From NCBI GenBank assembly GCA_030374735.1, contig JASCIV010000460.1, positions 1 through 19,309 of the forward strand: a stretch of 19,309 nucleotides of DNA, written 5' to 3'. Below the pieces are notes generated by a model. It did no database searches. It was not told the DNA's origin and worked only from the letters and a program-made list of their open reading frames with translations. The DNA is from Gracilaria caudata (Eukaryota; Rhodophyta; Florideophyceae; Gracilariales; Gracilariaceae). The translations under genes and the position numbers were made by a program. Below are positions 1-8,794 of this stretch, piece after piece (within the stretch, counting starts at the first letter, position 1; each line of letters starts with the position of its first letter).

Positions 1-405
1 GCCCCCTCCTCCTCCCCCTCGCGCGTGTTTCAGTGCAAACTTGCGCACTCCTTTTTGCCTCCCTTTTTTTCGCGCGCTGTCGCTCCGCTGTCGTTCCCGG
101 CGCGAGCGCCGTCGCCCTCCGTTCTGCGAGCGCGTGTGCTTTGGTCGACTCGCGCAGCTGCTGTTCAACGGCTGCGTCCTCTTCGTCATCGTCTTACCCA
201 AACACAAAAAAGACAAAAAAAGGCATCCGCGCTCACTGTAAATCGCGTCCGCAGCCGTTTCGCGCCGTCACCTTCTTGTTCGCACCTGCGCCCCACCCCC
301 CCACTTCCCCCGTTCCTCCTCGTCGCCTCGCCGTTCGTGTGCGTCAGTCACAACCCCACCGCCCGTCGGCGCGTCATCGTCATCGTCATCGTCATCGTCC
401 TCGTC
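1..405 (+). promoter_or_regulatory. 5' leader / upstream region of TUP1
   Basis: This stretch is pyrimidine-rich (CT and TCG tracts, a T run near 64-70, an A-rich patch near 202-220) and contains no ATG before position 406. The reading frame of TUP1 happens to stay open across most of it, but only from a GTG at position 25. It therefore looks like an untranslated leader and perhaps core promoter, cut by the window edge. No convincing TATA box was seen. Confidence 0.5.
373..404 (+). repeat. GTCATC hexanucleotide repeat before the TUP1 start
   Basis: About four near-perfect GTCATC units, followed by GTCCTC and GTC, run directly into the ATG at 406. In the TUP1 frame they would read as an alternating Ile-Val string, unlike the protein that follows, which supports a non-coding leader. 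Confidence 0.7.
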
Positions 406-1242
406 ATGAACTCTGCGCAACAACACTCGCAACAACTTGTGCCGCCGTCGTCGCAACCACGCGTCGTACCACACGCTCTGTCAGCCGCGCCCGTGCACGC
501 CGTCTCGGCGCCCGACCGCCAACCCGTGCGCTACGCAGAGCTGTTGGAGCAGCTTCGCGCCGAGTATGACGCCGTCGTGTCCGAAAACAAGGGCTTCCGC
601 TCCGTGCGAGAGGAGTACCAACGAAAGGTGGAGCAACAGTTGACCGAACTTCACAACATGGAACGCGCGTTGGAGGAGCTCGAACGAAAGCATCAAATCA
701 TCAAGGAGCAGTATGATTCTGAGATTGTTCGACTCAAGGCGCACGCCGCGTCCAACGCCACAGCGTCTGTACCCGCCGTCGCAACCACTTCGGCGCCGCC
801 GCCGCCACCGCCACCGCCACCGCCCCAGCAGCAGTCCGCTCCGCCGCACGCCGCCCCGCACGCGTCCGAGCCCGTGCCGCACTCGGCCTCTCAAATCGTG
901 TCGCATGCCATTCCGCACTCAGCGCCGCCGCATCACTCGCCGCTGCCCAACATGCAGAAGCCCGCAGACGTGCCGCCGTCCATGGCTGCTCGCGCCGCCC
1001 AGCCCAAGCTGGCGGGCCCCATTCCGTCAGCAGCCGCTCAGCGTGTGCTCGACGCCTCCTCTGCAATGCCCTCGTACTCGCCGTCGCTTCACAATTCCTT
1101 TCCAGTCTCCCGATCCGTAGATCAGCCGCACATGGTCGCCATGCAACATCCGCAACAGCATCAGAAGCACCCGCTACACCCCTCCCAATCACCGCACTCA
1201 GCGCACCCCATGCAGACCGCCACCCATCCCATGCAGCACCAG

Positions 1243-1274
<32 letters not shown>

Positions 1275-1279
1275 ACAGC

Positions 1280-1314
<35 letters not shown>

Positions 1315-2784
1315 CCCTCGTTTTCACAGCCTCATCATCTCAAGTTCCCTCGCCTTCAGGCGCCCGACGCTCACCCGTCGGCGCAACCGCCGCACAACTC
1401 GCTGCCCTTACCTTCTCCGGGCGCCTTGGGATCGGGCCCTTCTTCCATTCCGCCTATTATGCCCAACGCTCCGCAACAAACCGCCGCCGCTCGTGCGCTG
1501 GCACCACCACAACCCGCAAAGGTGCACAACATCAATATGATGACCAACGGACCCACGCAGGAAGAGATGATGCAGCAGCACGTGGGGTTTAAGAAAGAGT
1601 ACCCCATCACCGCCGCTTCTCATGTTTCCGCACGAGCACCGCCCGGCCCCATGATGGGCTCCACCATGAATGCACAAGCGCCGCTCACGCAGCATCCGTA
1701 TCGACACCGTCCAATCATGGGCGTCACACAGCTTGGACCTCAGCCTCACCACCTTTCCATGCATTCGCAGCATCCTCTTCATGTGGAGAACGACTGGAGT
1801 GTCACGCCGGCGCGCTCACCAAACGGATCCAAGGTGAATATGAAGCTCAATCTGCAACACACACTGCCGCATATCTCCGTGGTGTGCTGCGTGCGCTACA
1901 GTTGGGACGGCGCGTATCTGGCCACGGGCTCCAATCGCTCGGCGGACATTTTTGACGCGCATACGGGCCATAAGATTGCTACCTTCGCCAAGGACACTGG
2001 CCCCAGCCCGCCAGAGATGTCACCTCCGGACAGTTACGTGCGAGCCGTCTGCTTTTCGCCGGACGGCAACTGGTTGATCACTGGTGCTGAGGATCACGTC
2101 GTCAAGGTTTGGGACGTTCGCAGTCGCACTGTGAAGCATAAGCTCGTGGGACATGCCACGGATATCTACTCGGTGGATGCGAGCGCAAATAGTCAGTTCA
2201 TCATTTCTGGTTCGGGCGACAAGCGCGCCAAGTTGTGGAGCTTGGAAACAGGTGCTCTAATAACCACTCTGGGTGGCGACTACGGACCTACTGATGGTAT
2301 CACGTCTGTGTCCATCAGCCCCACCAGCCAGCACGTGGCTGCGGGCTCTCTGGACAAGGTTGTGAGGGTGTGGGATGTGGAAACGACCCGACTGGTGCGG
2401 CAGTTTGAAGGCCATAAGGATTCTGTGTACTCGGTTGCATTTTCGCCGGACGGCCGACTGATACTGTCCGGCTCTCTGGACAAGACTCTCAAGTTGTGGG
2501 ACGTTGCCGCCGCGCCGCAAATGTCCAACCAGTGCAGATATTCGTTCTCGGGGCACAAGGACTTTGTACTTTCGGTTACGTTCAGCCCGGATGGTAGATG
2601 GCTCATATCGGGTTCTAAAGATCGTACCGTTCAGTTCTGGGATCCGCGACAGCCCAACATGTCGGTGACTCTGCAGGGTCACAAGAATTCCGTTATCAGT
2701 ATAGCGCATAATCCTTTGAGACCGACCATGGCCACCGGTTCGGGCGATTGCCGCGCTAGAACGTGGAGCTATCAGACGTTTTAG
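406..2784 (+). CDS. TUP1: TUP1-type general transcriptional corepressor (Tup_N + 7 WD40)
   Basis: The 792-residue protein has the architecture of fungal Tup1. Residues about 42-111 form a charged amphipathic helix (RYAELLEQLRAEYDAV onward) matching the Tup_N tetramerisation and Ssn6/Cyc8-binding region. Residues about 125-480 are a low-complexity linker rich in Pro, Gln, His and Ser, with a Pro run near 132 and a 25-Gln run. Residues about 481-792 hold seven WD40 blades, with clear units such as GHKDSVYSVAFSPDG, SGSLDKTLKLWD and SGSKDRTVQFWD. In yeast and other fungi, Tup1 tetramers with Ssn6 are recruited by DNA-binding proteins to silence genes through deacetylases and nucleosomes; the same nuclear role is inferred here. 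The start at 406 is the first ATG of any frame in the window's left end, so a longer amino-terminal extension is unlikely. The gene is GC-rich, has no visible intron, and converges on the condensin gene. Two derived copies of its propeller lie downstream. Family assignment is firm; target genes cannot be seen. Confidence 0.93.
1240..1314 (+). repeat. Poly-Gln (CAG/CAA) tract inside TUP1
   Basis: Twenty-five consecutive Gln codons mix CAG and CAA at first and end in twelve pure CAA codons. The pure part should be the length-variable part. The tract lies in the linker between the tetramerisation helix and the propeller. Confidence 0.95.
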
Positions 2785-2805
2785 GAGAGCGACCAGGAGA
2801 GAGAA

Positions 2806-2872
2806 GTGTGTGTGTGTGTGTGTGTATGTGTGTGTATGACATAGTCCCCCCCCCCCCCCTCTTTTTTTTTTT
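2806..2872 (+). repeat. GT microsatellite, then C and T homopolymers, after TUP1
   Basis: An interrupted GT run (2806-2835) is followed by fourteen C (2846-2859) and about eleven T (2862-2872). It starts about 20 nt after the TUP1 stop, so it probably lies in the 3' UTR. The homopolymers are likely spots for sequencing-length error. Confidence 0.9.
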
Positions 2873-4156
2873 ATTTAGGCGTCCGTAAAAGCATCAGCGA
2901 TGGATGATTCAGCATACCTTTGTAACTGTCATTATTTATCCCCACGATGTTTCAGTTTTCTTCACGATTGAGCGCCTTATAAACGACAAGCATTGTGGAT
3001 AACACCAGTCATACAGCTTGTAGATTTTTTTTTTTGCAACTCGCGGAGCAAGTGGAGTCTTGCGAGGCTGCTCCTTTTCTGTACCACACTCCAATGGCTT
3101 GGAACGGAATAAAGCCGTTTCATCGCAAGTCGCAGTGCAAGTTATATATGGACAGTGGAAGATCACTGAAAACGCAGACAAGGGTGGACAGGCGTGTTTT
3201 GCCACTCATACTCGACAGCCCCGATTTCTGCTCAAACGGTTGAAAGCGATGAGAGGAAAGGGCTATCCTTACAGAGACATACCTGCCAAGGGGATGGGAA
3301 CAACAGCTGGAAAGGCCAGACGCTCGGTTAGGAGGAGACCTCGCAGGACAACACGTTATTGGCAAGCAAAGCTGGGCGTGCAACGCACACGCGCACAACC
3401 CTTTTACTGTCTTCAAAGCACTGCAATTGGCCAGTGTCTCTCGTTAGAGCAGTCACGTGGACCATGGAAAGTGGGAGCGAGGGGTGCGTAGGTTTTGAGT
3501 CAACTCTGGCACACAGCGCCTTGCTGTTGCGTCTGTCGCAGCCAGCAAATTATGAGATAATCCCCAGATTGAGACATAAGATACCATATCGCAGGACAGG
3601 TCCGCCACCCGCCAGTTCCTCTTTTTCCATGAGACTCCTCGTGTAAGGTGGTGGATAGTCTTGCGAGGGTGCGGTGCAGCCTGAGGCGCCGTTTATTCGT
3701 CAAACACAAATGCTTGCTCTGCGCACCGCACTGACAACAATATCATGTTGACAAGGAGTGAACGGCGTCATGGGTGATGATGAGAGTGCGACGGGCCAAA
3801 AAACGCTTCCGTTAACCCCTGCCACATACGTGTCCTTACGGGGGAACCGGAAAGTACCCCACACCACTTCCTGTGTCCTGCCACACAATGTATTACGTCA
3901 CTAAAGATGCCACGTACAGTATCAGCTTTCAACTGGTCGGTAGCGTTCTACTCCCTCAAGGGCGGCAGAGGCGTTGTTGAGTGCTTCCCAGTGATCAACA
4001 CGAGCTGTTGCCACTGATCATGGATAACTAATTGGCAAAGGTTTTCCTAAATTCGTACCCATGAAGACGTCGAGTTTCGTGACACAACGTCCTGAACGTC
4101 CTGGAAACGCTTCAAGTTGCTATAAGAACCGAGGGGGGGTGGGCAAGTTCGGTTCC
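2873..4156. other. Spacer between convergent TUP1 and CAP-D3; no gene supported
   Basis: This is about 1.3 kb between two 3' ends, longer than expected for two UTRs. Several short frames occur. The longest (3060-3491, +) begins at TTG, not ATG. Its middle part (RFLLKRLKAMRGKGYPYRDI, about 3221-3280) vaguely recalls the helix-turn-helix of Tc1/mariner-like transposases, but nothing catalytic follows. No tRNA, long repeat or terminal inverted repeat was seen. It could be decayed transposon sequence; I cannot show that. Confidence 0.4.
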
Positions 4157-7100
4157 TCACTTGTCACCAGCTTTCAGCATTTGATGCTCTATCTCTGATC
4201 GAACGACCGAGTCTTCAATAATTGAGTTCAATGATTCACGGTATGGATACAAGAGAGTGCAAAGACATTCCATTATATTCTTGATCATTGGTGAACGACG
4301 TTTTTCTAAGAACAACCGAAGTTCAAGAAGACATGGAATAAGGGCGTCTCGAAGCTCACATTCTTGAACTTTCTTCATCAAAGCCGCTTTCTTGGTCTGA
4401 AAACTCTGGCTCTGTCGCGATGAACCATCTTGGCCTTTTTCTACTTCCTCATCAGCTGGGTCTTCCACGATATTGTCGTTTGACTTGAGCACTTTTGTAA
4501 ACGGGTTTAACGCTTGTGCCATGAGCAGATGCAGAGCATCTTCAACAACCTTCTCCACTGAGGATTTCGAAAAGTCCAGTTTTTCATCCAGAACATTAGA
4601 TATGATATCTGTGCGGAGTCGACCGGGGAGACGGAGTCGGTGTTCGAGACTAATTCCCTGAAGGAACACGTCGTATATGAAGCGCCTTTTCTCGTCGTCA
4701 GACAAACCCATCTCTGGCGCATAGTTTCTCCGAGAACCGTGCACGAAATTGTTGTAGGTCCCACCTTCGGTGCAGTCGTTCAGCACGAACATTAGTTCAA
4801 CAAAAGAAACGGCTAGCAATGAGGGGTTCTTCGGAGTTATTATGTGCAACAGAGCATACTCGGCGGTGGAACGAACGGTGTTCGATGAATCGAGCAATGC
4901 CAAGGCTATGTGATAAAACAAAGGCCCTGTCCTTATCTTGATATAATCCTGTTGAAGGAGATCCACCAAAGATGAAATAACCTGAACTCTCACAAACTGC
5001 GATGAATCCATGAGAAGGGAAGCCAATCGTGGAATAAACGGCTGCACAACAGCCGTGTAATGGCGGCATAAGTCACAAAGAACTACAACCGCATTGTTTC
5101 TTGTGGCACTGCTGGTCGCATTATCCAGTTCGTGAACGAAGACTGAGAGCAAACGCCTTGTGAGAGACTCGCCAACAATGTTCGCTTTTGTCCTCTGAGA
5201 ACCTTTGTGATCGTTTTTCTGAGACTCACTCGAGGATTGATCAAAACCTTCGATAAGACATAGCTTGCCAAGGGTTGTGATAGCCACAGCTCGTTGCGTA
5301 GATGACGTCTGAACGTTGCTTGTCATTGCCTCGACAAACGTTATCACAGCAGGTGGAGGAGCCGTCTTCAATCGAAAAGACACACATGTGCTTCCAATTA
5401 TATGCAAAAGTGCCAGAGTCGTTTTCTCATCAAAGCCGTTTTCGTTTTCCACAACAAACGCTTCGCACTGTTCCAGAAGCTCATCTCCGATTTCGTTTGA
5501 AAGCACACCCAGAAGTTTAGCAACAGATCTAATGAATTCACAATCTTTCCAAGATTCCTGAAAGGTTTCTCTAGGAAAAAGAACCGCCGTACAGTACGTT
5601 TTTAAAGTGTCCTTTGTGGGCGAGTCCATCACCTTTACTAGATTTGCTGCAGTAGAGCATGCAGTTGAATTCTGTTTCGAAACAATTTCAATCACCAAGG
5701 CTTTCTGTCCAATGGATCGAATAACTTCCTTGTCCTTTCCACTGAGTGATACAGCTTCAACCACAACCCAGGATCCAGTTCTGATTCGTTCATCTACATC
5801 TGGTCTCTTGTTTTTCAAAACACCTGATACATAATCAAGTTGAGATGACCCTATTACATTCTTCTTGCACATGGTGACAAGAGCTTCACGCACCAGTTCG
5901 TTAAGTTGTTCCTGTTTTTCTCCAATCTCACTCAACAAAAGTTCTGCAAGATGCCTTTCTGAATGCGCTATCTGGGTTGATGTTTGCTCGGCCCCGATAC
6001 CTCTCAGGAACACCGTGTTTATGTGACTTAAGCACAACTCCTGACAACGCGAGTCCGTGTCGTTCATGAGAGGAAGAACTCCTTCAACCCAAAGACGAAG
6101 AACCTTCTGCAAGTTTGTTCGACCTCCCGAGGAAGCTATCGCGAGGAGTATTTCAGTCAGATGCTTCACTGCGCACTGTCGAACAACAGCAGAAGCATCC
6201 GAGCAGCGATGCTTGATGTTCTCACAGAGCTGAACTATACCCAGCGATTCTCGTTCGTCAATACATGTCTTCTCTGTTGGGGGAGAGTCTTTCGCATCAA
6301 CACTCATCGGCTTAAAGTCATTGAGAATCGTAATATGCTGAATACATAAAAAGGCCAGAAGTTCAACTGCGTTTCGACGGACCCTGGATTTGTCGTCGCG
6401 GATTCTTAAACACAGAGTTGGGATCGTTGTTGCTGCGTGGCTGTCTAGTACCACTTTGCATTGATGAAGAGGTAAAGTGCGCAAAACATCCAAAAGGCAG
6501 CTTAAGGCTTTTGCCCTTACGTTCGCTACGCGATCATTAGCTCGAGTGCGCAAGGCACACAAGACCTTTGTAGTGACTTCCATAGAGTGCTCGTCGTCTC
6601 CTGTTTCTATAAATAATGAAGAAAAGGTCTGTAATGACAGAATCCGAACCGATGAACGTGAATGGCAACAGGCTCTGAGCAGGAATTTCTGATATCTACG
6701 GATGTACGTGCCATTTCTTGTAAGAAGAACTTGTACAATGATATGGGCGACATTATTGCGACTTTCTGCTCTTTCAGGCGCTCGGATACAGACGATTTGC
6801 AGAAAGCGGAGGATGGGACACGGCAGCTCTGAACACTCTGACGTTTGGTGCGGGGTTGATGGTGTCAAAGCATTGTCCTCAGGAGCTAACCAGTGAGACT
6901 CCCGATCGGCCACTGTAGTTATCACTTTGATTAAAGCATTTCGGTTGAGTACCGGTAGGCATTGCAAAACAAGTGGAAGTAAGGCTTTGTATAGAATGTT
7001 GACAGCGAACAGTTGGGCAGACGACGAATGTAATAAGCTTTCAATGCCGGCTATACCCTCTTTCAGAATTGAATCTTTCCCGTGTTGTAGAACGTTGGCA

Positions 7101-7633
7101 AAAGCCGTGACAATGAGGTGAACAACTGAATGATCAGAAAGGTTGAGGGTATTAGATTCAACTAGTTTGATGAATGTCATCCAAATAGCATGGAATTGCT
7201 TTTTGTCGGAAACAGGGGATGTTCGCAGGTATTTCGACTTCAAAACGTTTGATATATTGCACAGACAGGTATCGAAACATAAATGATCGTATGCTGAAGC
7301 AGAGCTTGACAACAAGTCGAAATACAAACCAACACAGTTAATGACGAGATTGGTGGAAGGAGAGTTTTGCAAGACATCTTGAACTTTTTGTATCAGCTGT
7401 CGTTGAAACGAACGTTGTGAAGCAATATCGTGTGAACGCAGTTCAGAGCGAAGCTCATCGATGGAATCCAGTTGCGCTTGTTCCTCGAGTGGAGAAGGTT
7501 CTTCGCTTGCCGAGTCCTTTTGGCTTAAAGACGCAAGTGATTCCCGAGCCATAGCATTGGTCTGAGCAATGGGGTCTCGAACAAGTGAGTGTAGCGGAGG
7601 CAGGCAGCTGAGGGCAGGCGACGAAGATGGCAT
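4157..7633 (-). CDS. CAPD3: Condensin II complex subunit D3 (CAP-D3), HEAT-repeat protein
   Basis: An uninterrupted frame of 1158 codons, almost entirely alpha-helical and HEAT-like, begins at an ATG (7633). Repeat units are evident around residues 330-440 (for example RANDRVANVRAKALSCLLDV and RIRDDKSRVRRNAVELLAFL). The diagnostic part is near residues 890-960: LLQQDYIKIRTGPLFYHIAL, then a stretch ending SFVELMFVLNDC, then DDEKRRFIYDVFLQG. This order matches CAP-D3 rather than the condensin I subunit CAP-D2. In condensin II, CAP-D3 is one of two HEAT subunits that bind the kleisin CAP-H2 and help SMC2/SMC4 compact and shape chromosomes in the nucleus. It is shorter than human CAP-D3 (about 1500 residues), mainly because the carboxyl end stops soon after the conserved helices, losing the usual basic, phosphorylated tail. 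It is convergent with TUP1. Base composition is more AT-rich than TUP1. No intron was seen. Confidence 0.85.
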   Translation of the reverse strand: MPSSSPALSCLPPLHSLVRDPIAQTNAMARESLASLSQKDSASEEPSPLEEQAQLDSIDELRSELRSHDIASQRSFQRQLIQKVQDVLQNSPSTNLVINCVGLYFDLLSSSASAYDHLCFDTCLCNISNVLKSKYLRTSPVSDKKQFHAIWMTFIKLVESNTLNLSDHSVVHLIVTAFANVLQHGKDSILKEGIAGIESLLHSSSAQLFAVNILYKALLPLVLQCLPVLNRNALIKVITTVADRESHWLAPEDNALTPSTPHQTSECSELPCPILRFLQIVCIRAPERAESRNNVAHIIVQVLLTRNGTYIRRYQKFLLRACCHSRSSVRILSLQTFSSLFIETGDDEHSMEVTTKVLCALRTRANDRVANVRAKALSCLLDVLRTLPLHQCKVVLDSHAATTIPTLCLRIRDDKSRVRRNAVELLAFLCIQHITILNDFKPMSVDAKDSPPTEKTCIDERESLGIVQLCENIKHRCSDASAVVRQCAVKHLTEILLAIASSGGRTNLQKVLRLWVEGVLPLMNDTDSRCQELCLSHINTVFLRGIGAEQTSTQIAHSERHLAELLLSEIGEKQEQLNELVREALVTMCKKNVIGSSQLDYVSGVLKNKRPDVDERIRTGSWVVVEAVSLSGKDKEVIRSIGQKALVIEIVSKQNSTACSTAANLVKVMDSPTKDTLKTYCTAVLFPRETFQESWKDCEFIRSVAKLLGVLSNEIGDELLEQCEAFVVENENGFDEKTTLALLHIIGSTCVSFRLKTAPPPAVITFVEAMTSNVQTSSTQRAVAITTLGKLCLIEGFDQSSSESQKNDHKGSQRTKANIVGESLTRRLLSVFVHELDNATSSATRNNAVVVLCDLCRHYTAVVQPFIPRLASLLMDSSQFVRVQVISSLVDLLQQDYIKIRTGPLFYHIALALLDSSNTVRSTAEYALLHIITPKNPSLLAVSFVELMFVLNDCTEGGTYNNFVHGSRRNYAPEMGLSDDEKRRFIYDVFLQGISLEHRLRLPGRLRTDIISNVLDEKLDFSKSSVEKVVEDALHLLMAQALNPFTKVLKSNDNIVEDPADEEVEKGQDGSSRQSQSFQTKKAALMKKVQECELRDALIPCLLELRLFLEKRRSPMIKNIMECLCTLLYPYRESLNSIIEDSVVRSEIEHQMLKAGDK

Positions 7634-7729
7634 TGTGTGAGTGGATACCTTTCTTTCTTACCACCAATCCGCCAAGGTCCATATGAGCCTGTTTCAAAAA
7701 TTTAAAAGCAAACTGCAAAGCCTTGCTTC

Positions 7730-7769
7730 ATGAGCGTCAGGGTCACTCAAATTTTTGAGCGACGCTCAT
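7730..7769. repeat. 40-nt imperfect palindrome upstream of CAP-D3
   Basis: ATGAGCGTC at 7730-7738 is exactly inverted as GACGCTCAT at 7761-7769. Inside the loop, CTCAAA and TTTGAG form a second perfect inverted pair around a 2-nt centre (7746-7759). It lies about 97 nt upstream of the CAP-D3 start codon, so it could be a dimer-binding site, a cruciform, or part of a small inverted-repeat element. Confidence 0.75.
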
Positions 7770-7945
7770 CCTCGCATCCACTGATCTTGGACTTACGCTG
7801 GTACGACGTTACCCTTGGTAGCGCTTCACCATTTGACGTTGACATTCCTCCGCTTTTTACCTCGAGTCACGCTACTGCTGATGCCGTGCGCACCTACTGG
7901 AAGGACAGACAAATTGGCCATATGGGTGCTTCTTCCCCTCGCCTT

Positions 7946-8340
7946 TCAGTTCACGTTGAGCTCATGTAACAGCGTACTTAAGAGCAAGAACATGGCCTCG
8001 CTTGGTTCCTTCTTGGCGTAAGATGAGAGAATATTGAGGACTGTCACGTCGGATAGACCACAACGATTGTATTAACACATGCCTCTTTCAGTGCTTTTGT
8101 AAGAATGGCCTTGCTTATCCCAATCGGTTTCAGTGCCTGACTATTGAAAGACATGGTTTTCAATGACTCTAGTGCCACTGCTGCAATGTTCAATTGCGTC
8201 AGCTTCTGCGGGACAACATTTCTTGGCGAGGTTGGAAATTCCACCGTGGAGCGGTATCTACTGTTGGGCTGACATACGGTAAGCAAAGATTCACAACACT
8301 TTCGGCGTATAAAACGACACGCATCGCTCACCAGCATTAC
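7946..8340 (-). pseudogene. Broken or intron-containing minus-strand coding trace, possibly Orc6-like
   Basis: Two minus-strand reading frames in series look like real protein. The first, about 8211-8080, gives helical sequence including LTQLNIAAVALESLKTMSFN and GISKAILTKALKEA. The second, about 8060-7946, gives SDVTVLNILSSYAKKEPSEA followed by MFLLLSTLLHELNVN and a TGA stop. They are in different frames, with stops between them. Either a frameshift broke the gene, or short introns are present: a GTATGT (8277-8272) to CAG (8207-8205) interval and a GT...AG pair of about 37 nt near 8079-8041 are possible. The helix pattern (L-x-IAA, then F, then A, then G-x-S) resembles the cyclin-fold part of origin recognition subunit 6, but this is a by-eye impression and the homology is unproven. 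No start codon or amino end was identified with confidence. Confidence 0.3.
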
Positions 8341-8794
8341 GCCGTGTTCCCTCCTCCGTCTAACTGCATCCAGAGGAGAGATACAACAGTATTATTCCAA
8401 GATCAAGTCCACATCTTTGTTCATTGCATGCTTTCATGCGTCTTTCGATTGGAAGCACGCTTGCAGCCACACGCTCACTGCTCTTGTACAACATTCCTCT
8501 TGAGACTCGCCGCCGTTCGATCTCAACCGCGAGGACAGCAAAGACTCGCGCAAAAAAAATGTCGCTTTCGATAGTCGTTTTGAGTCTCAACAGTTCCCCA
8601 TGTCACGTCTGTTTGTCGTTTCTCCGTCAAATGAAATCATAGAGAATGATTGCAGATGCTTCAATCCCTTACTCTTTCATTTAAACCCCCTCTACTTAAG
8701 CTCTACCTCAAGAGTCATGGCACATCCCATGACCTTCACGCCCAGCGTGCTGACCGGTAGCAACGAACAAAAGAGTGTTACGCACGATTAGATC
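8341..8794. other. Region upstream of the second WD40 gene
   Basis: No gene is supported here. A frame from 8600 is in phase with the downstream WD40 gene and stops at TAG 8789-8791, one codon before its ATG. The last few residues of the copy's amino end (around the DWSVT motif) still align with TUP1, but upstream of that I see no remnant of the Tup_N helix or the Gln tract. The region presumably holds the promoter and leader of the WD40 gene and perhaps the 5' part of the broken minus-strand gene. Confidence 0.4.

Noticed and set aside
25..405. Upstream extension of the TUP1 frame by 127 codons
   Set aside because: The frame is open but begins at GTG, contains no ATG, and encodes low-complexity sequence with an Ile-Val hexanucleotide repeat; ATG 406 is the first in the window.
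481..1782. Several open frames antisense to TUP1 (for example 734-1327 and 481-918, minus)
   Set aside because: They mirror the GC-rich, CAG/CCG-repetitive coding strand and show no independent protein-like features.
7730..7969. 79-codon plus-strand frame with an ATG
   Set aside because: Its start lies inside the palindrome and it overlaps the antisense coding trace; no family or helix pattern was seen.
8194..8574. 126-codon plus-strand frame before the second WD40 gene
   Set aside because: Its sequence is not protein-like and lies opposite the more convincing minus-strand segments.
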